Shown: positions 18,814 through 27,780 of the stretch, one piece after another
How positions within the stretch are numbered: position 1 is the stretch's first letter
Layout: the number at the start of each line of letters is the position of its first letter
NCBI GenBank assembly: GCA_018302685.1
Contig: JAGVZK010000010.1
Span: 1-34,241, forward strand
Source of the DNA: Candidatus Woesearchaeota archaeon
Lineage (GTDB): Archaea > Nanobdellota > Nanobdellia > SCGC-AAA011-G17 > GW2011-AR20
Reading direction: 5' to 3'
DNA length: 34,241 nt
Notes under the pieces: model-generated
What the model was told of the DNA's origin: nothing
Seen by the model: the letters and a program-made list of their open reading frames with translations, nothing else
Database searches by the model: none
Program-made: the position numbers and the translations under genes

Positions 18814-19844
18814 AATACTTATTCATAATAACAGGAGTTGCATACGGCCATCTGACGAGGCAGGAGTCTATCATAAGCAGGCTGGAGAAGCTGGACAGGA
18901 ATGCAGAGATAGTGATTGCAGGTTATAACACTTCTTACAATTATTTTAAAAAAAAGTATAAAGTCATAAAGCTTGAGCCGATTTATTTTGGGAGTGAATG
19001 TCCACGGGTAAAAACATTTGAAATCCTTTCGAAGAACAACAGGCTCATCTCAAACTGGATTAAAAATTATCACATAATAAAAAGCTTCAGGAAAAGCTTC
19101 AATCCCAACGTTACAGTTTCTGACTGGGAGCCTTTTTCCCTTTTCCTGAAGGACTGCTACATGACATGGAATTACAAGCCATTTCCGGCCAGAACGCTTT
19201 CATTCATATTCCAGAAGTTTTTGCTGAATGTCCTTTTCTCGGTAATAAAGCTGGTAGATAAGAGGATAATCATTCCAAGCATAATGGAAATGAATGACAC
19301 AAAGAACTTCCTTTATTTCCCTTTGATAATAAGAAAATTCCCAGATGAAGTAAAGGAAAAAAAAGGGTATAAGAATTCAATAGTTGTCATGATTGGCGGC
19401 TCTGACTTTGGAATTTCACTAGCAAGAAAAATAAGGAATGTCTCCAAAAATTTCAATGAAAAATTCGTTTTCTTTGGTTTGAAATGCAAATCTGAGAACT
19501 GCATCGGATTTAGGGGATTCAGGGGCGATTATCTGTCGTTTTTGAAGTCATCAAAGGCTGTGATAAGTCTGGCAGGATACTCCGGATTGTCGGAGGCATT
19601 GGTTTACAAAAAGCCTAATTTGATTTTCCCGATAAAAAACTGGATAGAGCAGGATTCTGTCGCAAGGGAGTTTGAAGATTATGTTAAAGTTGGGAGCATA
19701 GAGTCATCAGAGGCTGAAATAAAGGATATACTTGAGAATTTTCTTTTGAATCTTGAAAACTACAAGAAGAGGCTCGACAGTTTGGAGATCAAGGATGGAG
19801 CAAGAGAAGTGGCGGAATTCCTGTATAGAGAGGCTAGTTCTTAG
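18810..19844 (+). CDS. GT-B fold glycosyltransferase (MurG/UGT-like)
   Basis: ITGVAYGHLTRQESI N-terminus, VVMIGGSDFG, VISLAGYSGLSEALVYKKPNLIFPI...EQDSVA; ATGA overlap with deacetylase. Confidence 0.75.
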   Translation: MKYLFIITGVAYGHLTRQESIISRLEKLDRNAEIVIAGYNTSYNYFKKKYKVIKLEPIYFGSECPRVKTFEILSKNNRLISNWIKNYHIIKSFRKSFNPNVTVSDWEPFSLFLKDCYMTWNYKPFPARTLSFIFQKFLLNVLFSVIKLVDKRIIIPSIMEMNDTKNFLYFPLIIRKFPDEVKEKKGYKNSIVVMIGGSDFGISLARKIRNVSKNFNEKFVFFGLKCKSENCIGFRGFRGDYLSFLKSSKAVISLAGYSGLSEALVYKKPNLIFPIKNWIEQDSVAREFEDYVKVGSIESSEAEIKDILENFLLNLENYKKRLDSLEIKDGAREVAEFLYREASS

Positions 19845-19845
19845 C

Positions 19846-20018
19846 GAGGTAATTTCCCATTCTTCTTATCAATATGAACCAATACTCTGCTTAAGGGAGA
19901 TATGAAATGTTCAAGAAGAGTCCATGTTGATAAATCATTTGTTTTAACGTATGAATTGGATGGAGAGAATAAAGTTGTGAGACTTCAGGATTATGAGTAT
20001 CATAGTAATTTTTATTAA
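19846..20018 (+). pseudogene. RelE/ParE-type toxin relic
   Basis: LLKGDMKCSRRVHVDKSFVLTYELDGENKVVRLQDYEYHSNFY* (ORF 19902..20018) matches the RelE C-terminal pattern; upstream fragment SSYQYEPILC lies in another frame. Confidence 0.6.
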
Positions 20019-20122
20019 GTGGCTGTCAGCAGAATATTTCTTAAAGCAGCTCTGCAAAAAAAGCCATACATAGTAAAGTGACAAATGTCATTTCAGACCA
20101 CAACTAAAAAAAAGCCAAAACT

Positions 20123-20130
20123 TTTATAAA
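20123..20130 (+). promoter_or_regulatory. TATA box (tttataaa) of rpoK
   Basis: 29 nt upstream of ATG at 20152. Confidence 0.6.
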
Positions 20131-20151
20131 CCCTTTTTTAGACCTTAATCC

Positions 20152-20352
20152 ATGGAATTCACGAAGTTTGAGAAGGCAAGGATCATTGGGGCAAGAGCTC
20201 TTCAGTTGGCGATGGGTGCGCCTGTTCTGGTCAAGCTGGATAAGAAGGACTTTGATAGGATTAAGTACAATCCAATTGAAATTGCAAAGATGGAATTCGA
20301 AAAGGACATTCTGCCGATAACAATCAGAAGACCTATGCCGGCAAAGTTATGA
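20152..20352 (+). CDS. rpoK: RNA polymerase subunit Rpo6 (RpoK)
   Basis: [26 protein letters not shown]...[11 protein letters not shown]. Confidence 0.97.
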   Translation: MEFTKFEKARIIGARALQLAMGAPVLVKLDKKDFDRIKYNPIEIAKMEFEKDILPITIRRPMPAKL

Positions 20353-20387
20353 ATAAATTTAAATAACTTGATTTTCTCTTAATACCA

Positions 20388-21479
20388 ATGTTAAACGCCG
20401 CCAAAATACTTAATTCTAGAGAGGAGCAGACCATTCAGGTGAACTGGAATGGATTCATCGGGAGCGCTCCGGAGGGCAAGTCAAAGGGGAGCTTTGAGGC
20501 AAAGCCCTATTTAACAAACATTGATGATGAAATCTCAAAGCTAAGGGAGATAAACCTTCCGGAAATTAATTCTTTTGAGGATTTTAGGACTGTTGAAAGG
20601 CTGTCCAAAGACCTTGGAAGTGTTGCAAGAATTGCTCTAGAATTTGCTATCATCCAGTCTAAGACATACAAGCTGTTTGACGGAAGGAAATTGCCGAGGC
20701 CACTTGGAAATGTTATTGGAGGCGGGCTTCACAGAGAGAATTCGACATTAGAGTTTCAAGAGTTTCTGGTCATTGACTCAAAGAGCAGGAGTTTTGTCAA
20801 GGCTGCCGAGAACAACATGAATTTTTACAATTTCATTGGGGAGAAGCTTGGCGCAAAATTGGACAATTTTGATGGAGGTAGAACAGATGAGGGGGCATGG
20901 AGCCCTTATATGAATAATGAGGATGTTCTGGATCTACTTTCAAAGTATTCCAAAAAATTCGGATTGAGGATAGGCATTGACATGGCTGCCTCAAGTTTTT
21001 TCAGGAACAACCTTTACACTTACAAAGATAAGGAGTTGACCAAGGACGAGCAGATAGACTACGTCAATTCATTGATTAAAAAGTACGATTTATATTACGT
21101 TGAAGATCCGCTTCACGAGAATGATTTCCTTGGATTTTCTCACATCAACAAGAGGGCTCTGGTTGTCGGTGATGATTTAACTGTTACAAACATGACCAGA
21201 TTGAAGCAGGCTCTGCAGCTGAGCTCCGTCAATGCATTCATTGTGAAGCCCAATCAGTGCGGTTCTTTGGTTGAAGTCAGGGAGATAGCTGATTATGCCA
21301 AGGGGCTCGGTGTTGTCCCAATTATAAGCCACAGGTCCGGAGAGACCATGGACACTTCAATAAGTCATCTTGCTGTTGGCCTTGAAATCCCAATCATTAA
21401 ATGCGGAATCTTTGGGAAAGAAAGAGAAGTCAAGATTAAAGAGCTTATTAATATCGAAAAAGAAATTTCTTCAAAATAG
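20388..21479 (+). CDS. eno: enolase (compact)
   Basis: 363 aa; GIDMAAS, YVEDPL, VGDDLTVTN, IVKPNQCGSL, SHRSGETMD, KCGIFGKER active-site blocks. Confidence 0.93.
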   Translation: MLNAAKILNSREEQTIQVNWNGFIGSAPEGKSKGSFEAKPYLTNIDDEISKLREINLPEINSFEDFRTVERLSKDLGSVARIALEFAIIQSKTYKLFDGRKLPRPLGNVIGGGLHRENSTLEFQEFLVIDSKSRSFVKAAENNMNFYNFIGEKLGAKLDNFDGGRTDEGAWSPYMNNEDVLDLLSKYSKKFGLRIGIDMAASSFFRNNLYTYKDKELTKDEQIDYVNSLIKKYDLYYVEDPLHENDFLGFSHINKRALVVGDDLTVTNMTRLKQALQLSSVNAFIVKPNQCGSLVEVREIADYAKGLGVVPIISHRSGETMDTSISHLAVGLEIPIIKCGIFGKEREVKIKELINIEKEISSK

Positions 21480-21591
21480 ACTTTTAAAAAGAATCTGATT
21501 CATCACTTTAAAATAAAAAGTATAAATCGAAAGATATATAAGATAAAATTGTGGTTTAATTATATACTTTTAAAAAGGAGGTGTATTTATA

Positions 21592-22272
21592 ATGGCATTG
21601 GATGCTGTCACAGCAACGGGTTCTTTGATATTGAATCCCCTCGTCAATCTATGGGTTGGGTTCATAAACATTCTGCCGGGCATTGTTGCAGCTATTATTA
21701 TTCTGATAATCGGCTACTTCATATCTTTGGGGCTTGGCCACTTGGTTAGAATAATCTTAGAAAAGGCGGGATTGAACAAATATTCAGAGACGCACAAGAT
21801 GGCGGGAATTGTGGGTCACATAAGGCTGAGCCATTTGTTTGGAGAAATCATAAAATGGTACGTTTTCGTCGTGTTTATCAGTGCGGCTGTAGGTGTTCTA
21901 AATTTGGGGCAATTGTCAACAATCCTCAATGAGTTTGTTTTGTGGCTGCCTAATGTTATCGTTGCGGCTATAATAATAATATTTGGAATTGCACTGGCTC
22001 ACTTTGTAAGCATGAAGATTGAGGAGCATACGGAGATGAAAGGGACAAGGTTCCTCGTTAAGATTTTCAAGATTGTGCTGATATACATAGTGGCCGTAAT
22101 CGCATTGAACCAGATTGGTGTTGACGTTGGAATTTTGGAGAATACGTTCTTGATCCTAATAGGTGCTTTGGCTGTTGGAATAGCTGTGGCATTGGGAATC
22201 GGATTGGGAAAGTCATTCGGGCCTCAGGGAAAGAATATAATAAAAGACCTTGAAGATTTAATGCACCACTAA
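21592..22272 (+). CDS. small-conductance mechanosensitive channel-like TM protein (conserved TM helix repeats, no beta domain)
   Basis: Repeated hydrophobic LPGIVAAIIILIIGYFISLGLG / LPNVIVAAIIIIFGIALAHFVS segments; GIGLGKSFGPQGKNII end; SD aaaggaggtg upstream. Confidence 0.8.
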   Translation: MALDAVTATGSLILNPLVNLWVGFINILPGIVAAIIILIIGYFISLGLGHLVRIILEKAGLNKYSETHKMAGIVGHIRLSHLFGEIIKWYVFVVFISAAVGVLNLGQLSTILNEFVLWLPNVIVAAIIIIFGIALAHFVSMKIEEHTEMKGTRFLVKIFKIVLIYIVAVIALNQIGVDVGILENTFLILIGALAVGIAVALGIGLGKSFGPQGKNIIKDLEDLMHH

Positions 22273-22402
22273 TTTCTTTCTTTTTTTATTTTTGTTTCTA
22301 AAAATGCATTATTGCCTAAGCGGGACTTGACTGAACATTTAATTGTAATTTCTTAGCAGTAAACATAGTATTTTATAAACCCCTTTCTAAGGATTTTTCT
22401 CA

Positions 22403-23083
22403 ATGATATCAGGTTTTAGGGATTTATACAAAAATTCTACAATTGCAATACTTGGTTCAGGACCATCGATTGGATTGTATTCAGAAAAAGAGGATATCGC
22501 CATTTCTGTTAATGGAGCATCCTTGTTGACAGGCAAAAAATATAATTTCTTTTTAGCCGGAGACGTTAGGGCGCCAGAAAGAAAATGGTGGCTTGCTTCT
22601 AAAGGTTTGGAAAATGTAGTAAGAGTAGTGTCTTCATACATTGCTCCGTTTGATCCAATTCTTTACCCGGATGAAGACGTTCGCAATTCCATTTTAAAGA
22701 AATACAATAGTTTTGTCGAATTGAATCCTTATATTAATTTTGTGCCAGAACATATTCCTGAAAGGCCCAATGCATTTTTTAGGTTTGGGGGTTTTGGTAA
22801 GGAATATGTGGAAAGAATTTCAAGAAAGCAGGATCTGCTATACTGGGGAGGCACAATATCATCAATCGCCCTGCAATTTTCTATTATTCTTGGAGGAGAA
22901 GATATTCACCTGTACGGATGTGGTCTTGATAACCACACAGGCAAAAATTATCATTATCCCGTCCATGATAATGAAAGAGGAGGGATTGAAAATGAGCAGG
23001 TTGAAATTATGCAGGCGACAATAGATAAAATAAGGGGCATGAAGATTAGCATATCAATCCACGGAGAGTCGAGAATTAAATAA
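22403..23083 (+). CDS. DUF115/MptE-like or GT42 sialyltransferase-like protein
   Basis: AILGSGPSIGLY, SVNGA, YWGGTISSIALQFSIILGGEDIHLYGCGLDNHTG pattern. Confidence 0.5.
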   Translation: MISGFRDLYKNSTIAILGSGPSIGLYSEKEDIAISVNGASLLTGKKYNFFLAGDVRAPERKWWLASKGLENVVRVVSSYIAPFDPILYPDEDVRNSILKKYNSFVELNPYINFVPEHIPERPNAFFRFGGFGKEYVERISRKQDLLYWGGTISSIALQFSIILGGEDIHLYGCGLDNHTGKNYHYPVHDNERGGIENEQVEIMQATIDKIRGMKISISIHGESRIK

Positions 23084-24542
23084 TCTTCTCAAACAGTATC
23101 TCCGGCTCCCCAACTTTGTAGATTTTTATTTCATTGTTGAATCCTTTTAAATCCTGCATTTCAATGTTCAGCAGTGAGGATATTTTTTCTGATGTCGAAG
23201 GTATGAAAGGCCACAGCAATATTGATATCCTTCTTATCGATTCAAGGCATGTGTACATTACTTTTTCCAGTTCCCCGTCCTGCAATTTCCATGGCTCCTT
23301 CTGGTTGATGTACCTGTTTGTGTCCTGGACATATTTCCATATCTCATTCAATGCTTCAGTTATTTTGTAATTTTTCATTAATTCTTCAATGTTTTTTATT
23401 TCAAATTTGATTTCAACCGGCGACTTCTTTATCTCAGGCAGTTTTTTGCACAGGCTTAAAGTTCTTGACACCAGATTGCCAAGCTCATTCGCCAACTCAT
23501 TGTTAATCCTATTTTTCAGCGATTCCTCGGAAAAGTCGCCATCATCATAAAACATAACCTCTCTGGCCAAAAAGTATCTTATGCCGTCAACAGAGTACTT
23601 CTCAGCAAGTTTTACAGGGCTTATAGAATTGCCGAGCGATTTTGATATCTTCTGCTTGTTGAATGTCAGAAAGCCGTGTATATAAACTGTTTTAGGTGGC
23701 TTGATGTCTGCCGAGAAAAGCATTGCAGGCCATATTACCGCGTGGAACCATCCATTGTCCTTCCCAAGAAGATGAATGTCCGCAGGCCAGTATCTCTTGA
23801 ACGTCTCTTTTGGATATTCAATTCCGGACAAGTAGTTTATCAGGGCTTCCCACCAGACATAGGTCACGTAATTTTCATTCAGTGGAAATGGAATCCCCCA
23901 CTCAAGGCTTGATTTCAACCTTGTTATATTGAGGTCGTTGAGCCCCTCTTTTATCCTATTTATTATTTCGTTCCTTCTTGCCTTTGGCTGTATGAATTCT
24001 TCATTTTCCTTTATGTGCTTCAGCAACCTATCTTTGTATTTGCCTAATCTGAAGAAGTAGCTTTCTTCTTCCAGAATCTCCGGAACTTTGTTGTGGTGTG
24101 GGCATTTTCCATCAACCAAGTCTTTTTCAGTGATATAAGCTTCGCATCCCTTGCAGTACAGCCCCTTGTAAGTGCCTTTGTAAATATCGCCTTTCTTGTA
24201 TATCTTCATAGTTAATTCTTGGGCTGTCTTGATGTGATCCTTGTCAGTCGTTCTGATGAATCGGTTTGGTTTTATGTTGAGAAGGTTCCAGACGTGTTTG
24301 AATTTTGAAGAGTTCTCATCAACAAGCTCTTTAGGGGTTAGCCCTTGGTCTTTTGCTGCATCCGCTAATTTTTGGCCGTGCTCATCAGTTCCTGTCAGGA
24401 AAAATACATCATCCCCTAGATTTTTATGCCATCTTGATATAATATCAGCTATTACCTTTTGATAAGCATGCCCCACATGCGGAATAGAATTTACATAATC
24501 TATTGCGGTGGTGATGTAAAACTTTCCCATTATATTCCACAT
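23076..24542 (-). CDS. metG: methionyl-tRNA synthetase
   Basis: TTAIDYVNSIPHVGHAYQKVIADI, FLTGTDEHGQK, KISKSLGN; zinc-knuckle CKGCEAYI. Confidence 0.96.
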   Translation of the reverse strand: MWNIMGKFYITTAIDYVNSIPHVGHAYQKVIADIISRWHKNLGDDVFFLTGTDEHGQKLADAAKDQGLTPKELVDENSSKFKHVWNLLNIKPNRFIRTTDKDHIKTAQELTMKIYKKGDIYKGTYKGLYCKGCEAYITEKDLVDGKCPHHNKVPEILEEESYFFRLGKYKDRLLKHIKENEEFIQPKARRNEIINRIKEGLNDLNITRLKSSLEWGIPFPLNENYVTYVWWEALINYLSGIEYPKETFKRYWPADIHLLGKDNGWFHAVIWPAMLFSADIKPPKTVYIHGFLTFNKQKISKSLGNSISPVKLAEKYSVDGIRYFLAREVMFYDDGDFSEESLKNRINNELANELGNLVSRTLSLCKKLPEIKKSPVEIKFEIKNIEELMKNYKITEALNEIWKYVQDTNRYINQKEPWKLQDGELEKVMYTCLESIRRISILLWPFIPSTSEKISSLLNIEMQDLKGFNNEIKIYKVGEPEILFEKII

Positions 24543-24737
24543 CTTCAGTATTTTTTAAACCTTTTTATGCGGGAGAATGTGAAGAAAACATAAGAGGGAC
24601 TTTGTTTAAAAAGTAGTAATTTGATTTGGCTATTGGTTGAGATGAGCAATATTGTTCACTCTAAATGTATTAACCAGCTATCTTAATTAGTTGAGCAGAC
24701 CGTTTTTGATAGCACATTCAAAATATTTTCCAATAGT

Positions 24738-24745
24738 TTTATAAA
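24738..24745 (+). promoter_or_regulatory. TATA box (tttataaa) of rps2
   Basis: 30 nt upstream of ATG at 24768. Confidence 0.6.
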
Positions 24746-24767
24746 TCCATTTTTTCTCAAACTTTCA

Positions 24768-25358
24768 ATGACAACCAATGAACAGGAGCTGTTGGTTCCG
24801 CTTGAGGCTTACCTAAAATCAGGAATTCACATAGGAACCAAGTATAAGAACAGTTACATGGAGCCGTTTATATACAAGATAAGGAATGATGGCCTGTTTG
24901 TTCTTAATGTTCAAGAAGTCGATAAAAGATTAAGGCTGCTGTCAAATTTCATAAATCAGTACAGCCCTGGTGAGATGGTCATCGTCTGCAGAAGGGAAAA
25001 TGGATGGGATGCGGTTAATAAATTCTCGGAGATCACTGGAATAAAGGCATTTATAGGGAGATATCCCCCAGGCATGCTGACGAATCCTAATCTTGAGAGG
25101 TTTACTGAGACAAAAATGATATTTGTAGTGGATCCCATTCCAGACAAGAATGCTGTGAAGGACGCCGCGAAAATAAGGGTTCCTGTAGCTGCACTGTGCG
25201 ATACAAACAATGACAGCTTGAATGTTGATTTCTGCTGTCCGTGCAACAACAAGGGCAAGAAGAGCCTTGGTTTGGTGTTCTTTATTTTGGCAAGGGAATA
25301 TCAGAGTTCCAGGAAAAAAGAGTTCAGCGCCAGCATTGAAGATTTCGAAAAGGAATAA
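24768..25358 (+). CDS. rps2: 30S ribosomal protein S2
   Basis: YLKSGIHIGTKYKNSYMEPFIYKIRNDGLFVLNV; GRYPPGMLTNPNLERF; DPIPDKNAVKDAAKIRVPVAALCDTNN. Confidence 0.97.
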   Translation: MTTNEQELLVPLEAYLKSGIHIGTKYKNSYMEPFIYKIRNDGLFVLNVQEVDKRLRLLSNFINQYSPGEMVIVCRRENGWDAVNKFSEITGIKAFIGRYPPGMLTNPNLERFTETKMIFVVDPIPDKNAVKDAAKIRVPVAALCDTNNDSLNVDFCCPCNNKGKKSLGLVFFILAREYQSSRKKEFSASIEDFEKE

Positions 25359-25393
25359 AAAGATTTTTAAATTCAAAAATACAATCATTTCCC

Positions 25394-26773
25394 ATGAAGA
25401 GGTTGATTTTTGTTTTTCTGGTTTTGGTTTTTTCTATGGGTGTAAGTGCCGCGGTCTATGATGTCGAGGTGAATCCAGTTAAGGATGTCATCTTTTATGG
25501 CGAGAAGGCAGTCTTTGATGTCACGATAAAAAATCTGCAGGATGTCAACGATAAAGTCACATTTTCAATAAGCGATCTCGACTGGGGGTGGGACAAAAAG
25601 TTCTTTGACATTGGAAGCGGCGGGCAGATTGGCTTCAATCTTGGGCTAACGCCTCCTGAGGATGCACCGATGGATGTCTACAGCTTGGGATTCAGGATTT
25701 ATTCAGTCAATGATCCAGGCAATTATGTGTACAGCAATCTGATTGTCAACCTTGTTGATAATGAAGACCTTCTCGAAGTGAAGAGAATTGACTATGGGAA
25801 TGGGCTTGATCCAAGCAAGGACAGGAGTATTCTCAAGCTGACAATGAAGAATGTCTATAATTTTGAACTGAATGACCTAGAGGTTTATCTTGACAGCGAT
25901 GCATTCAGCGCAATGCAGACCGTGAGCTTCGGCGATTCTGAGCTGAAGACAATTGAATTCGAGGTTAATGTTGATGACAATTCCCTTGAGGGAGATCATG
26001 ACTTGAGGATCCTTGTGAAGAAAGGGGACTCAATTTACATAGATGAAGTGCAGAATGTGAAAATAGGACAGTATCCAAATCTCATGGAGGATGTTGTTGA
26101 AGATTATGGATTCCTCACAAAAGAAATTAATGTAATAAAAAGAAACGGAGGAAACACAGTTGCGGGTGACAGCTATACAATGGCTTTAGGTTATTTTGAC
26201 AGGGTTTTCAGCAAGGTCAGCCCAAGGCCTGACTTGATCGAGAAGGAGAACTGGCAGTACTTTTACACCTGGAATTTCCAGCTGGGCCCTGGCGATGAAT
26301 TCAACGCAAGGCTCTTCGTTAACTACAGGGATCCATTGTTCCTGCTCATCGCCGTCATAATAATAATATATTTTATATATTACATGTCTGAAAGAGGGAT
26401 AATCCTCAATAAGAAGGTCCTGACAGTAAAGACAACCCAAGGAATAAGCCAGATGAAAGTTCTGCTTTATGTCAAGAACAAGGGCAAGAGAAGAATAAAG
26501 GATGTAAGGATTGTTGATATTCTTCACGGGGTTGAAAAGCTGCCGAATGAGTACGGCTCCTTGAGGCCCAATAAGATCAAGAGAAGGGGGAATGATGTTG
26601 TTCTTGTTTGGAATGTGAGTCTTCTCGGAAAGGAGGAGAGGATACTGAGCTACAAGATAAGTGCCGAGACTGCAATAAAGGCTCCAATGAAGCTGCCGGG
26701 TGCTATGGCAAGATTCAAGATAGGCGGCAGGCAGTATATCGTGAAGTCAAATTCAAACGTTATCTATTCTTAA
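25394..26773 (+). CDS. exported membrane-anchored protein with Ig-like/NEW3-like beta regions
   Basis: Signal peptide MKRLIFVFLVLVFSMGVSAA; YDVEVNPVKDVIFYGEKAVFDVTIKN; C-terminal TM LFLLIAVIIIIYFIYYM. Confidence 0.75.
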   Translation: MKRLIFVFLVLVFSMGVSAAVYDVEVNPVKDVIFYGEKAVFDVTIKNLQDVNDKVTFSISDLDWGWDKKFFDIGSGGQIGFNLGLTPPEDAPMDVYSLGFRIYSVNDPGNYVYSNLIVNLVDNEDLLEVKRIDYGNGLDPSKDRSILKLTMKNVYNFELNDLEVYLDSDAFSAMQTVSFGDSELKTIEFEVNVDDNSLEGDHDLRILVKKGDSIYIDEVQNVKIGQYPNLMEDVVEDYGFLTKEINVIKRNGGNTVAGDSYTMALGYFDRVFSKVSPRPDLIEKENWQYFYTWNFQLGPGDEFNARLFVNYRDPLFLLIAVIIIIYFIYYMSERGIILNKKVLTVKTTQGISQMKVLLYVKNKGKRRIKDVRIVDILHGVEKLPNEYGSLRPNKIKRRGNDVVLVWNVSLLGKEERILSYKISAETAIKAPMKLPGAMARFKIGGRQYIVKSNSNVIYS

Positions 26774-26806
26774 GTTTTATAAACTTCTAATTTAATAGTT
26801 TATGCT

Positions 26807-27352
26807 ATGGAAAGGGGCCAGTTCTGGTACAATGATTTTATGCTTGCGTTTTCAATCCTGGCTGTAATTGGACTGATATTTGTCGCTTCGATGATTGATA
26901 TCAGCTCAAGGGATGACGATGTGGATGTTCTCTACGATGAGGCCGTGTCAATAAGCAGCAGCCTGATGAGCAAGGGATACAATCCAGGGGAATGGAGCCA
27001 GCTTGATGGAAGAGTGGGGATCGTTGAAGGAAGCAAAGTCAACATTGAAAATCTCCAGAGTTTTTATAGCCTAACCCAAGGGACTAATCCTGAAGAGGAA
27101 TTCATTTCAACAGTAAAGCCACTGTTGGGGGTCAATAACGATTTTGCCTTTTATTTTGAGGACAAGATGGGAAGTGTGGTCTCAGAATTTTCCTATGATT
27201 TTGGGGATGGGTACTTTGGGCATCCATCATTCAGTGGAATTAGTAGTCTTGACGCTGATAATGTCCTATTCTTTATAAGGTTTGTTTATCTTGATGCTGA
27301 TTCCGACGGGAAGGGGGAGATAGTGAAGATGGTGGTGGCAATATGGAGCTGA
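26807..27352 (+). CDS. pilin-like / single N-terminal TM exported protein
   Basis: Charged N-terminus then TM MLAFSILAVIGLIFVASMID; TATA 31 nt upstream. Confidence 0.65.
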   Translation: MERGQFWYNDFMLAFSILAVIGLIFVASMIDISSRDDDVDVLYDEAVSISSSLMSKGYNPGEWSQLDGRVGIVEGSKVNIENLQSFYSLTQGTNPEEEFISTVKPLLGVNNDFAFYFEDKMGSVVSEFSYDFGDGYFGHPSFSGISSLDADNVLFFIRFVYLDADSDGKGEIVKMVVAIWS

Positions 27353-27780
27353 ACAAAAAAGGGATATTCTTCACAATGGATGCGTTCATGGGGTTGAGCC
27401 TGTTTATCCTGATTCTTGTGACTCTGTACATTTTCTTCATAAGCGCGGGGACTTTGGAGCAGCAGTACTATATATCTGAGGACTTCTTTGATGTTTTTTC
27501 AAATATAAAATTCGATGAATTGGATACAGAAAAGTATGATGGGGTCTTTGCACTTCTCGTCGAAGGGAAGATAAACAATACAGATTATACCCTTTCTGAG
27601 CAGATAATCATTCTCAGTTCAGAGGGTAATGATGCAAATGCATCCCTCCTGGTAGGCGATTTCACGGAGGGCCTGCTGGATGAAAGGTTTGGCTTTAGCT
27701 TTGAGCTAGAAGATGAGATATATGCAAGGGAAAATAAAAAAAATTCCCTGGTTTCAAGGGGAAGATTATTGACTGGCTAG
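27343..27780 (+). CDS. pilin-like protein
   Basis: KKGIFFTMDAFMGLSLFILILVTLYIFF type IV pilin-like N-terminus; overlaps preceding gene by 10 nt. Confidence 0.65.
   Translation: MELNKKGIFFTMDAFMGLSLFILILVTLYIFFISAGTLEQQYYISEDFFDVFSNIKFDELDTEKYDGVFALLVEGKINNTDYTLSEQIIILSSEGNDANASLLVGDFTEGLLDERFGFSFELEDEIYARENKKNSLVSRGRLLTG

Noticed and set aside
24942-25388. 148-aa minus-strand ORF opposite rps2
   Set aside because: Antisense shadow ORF; the plus-strand reading is ribosomal protein S2.
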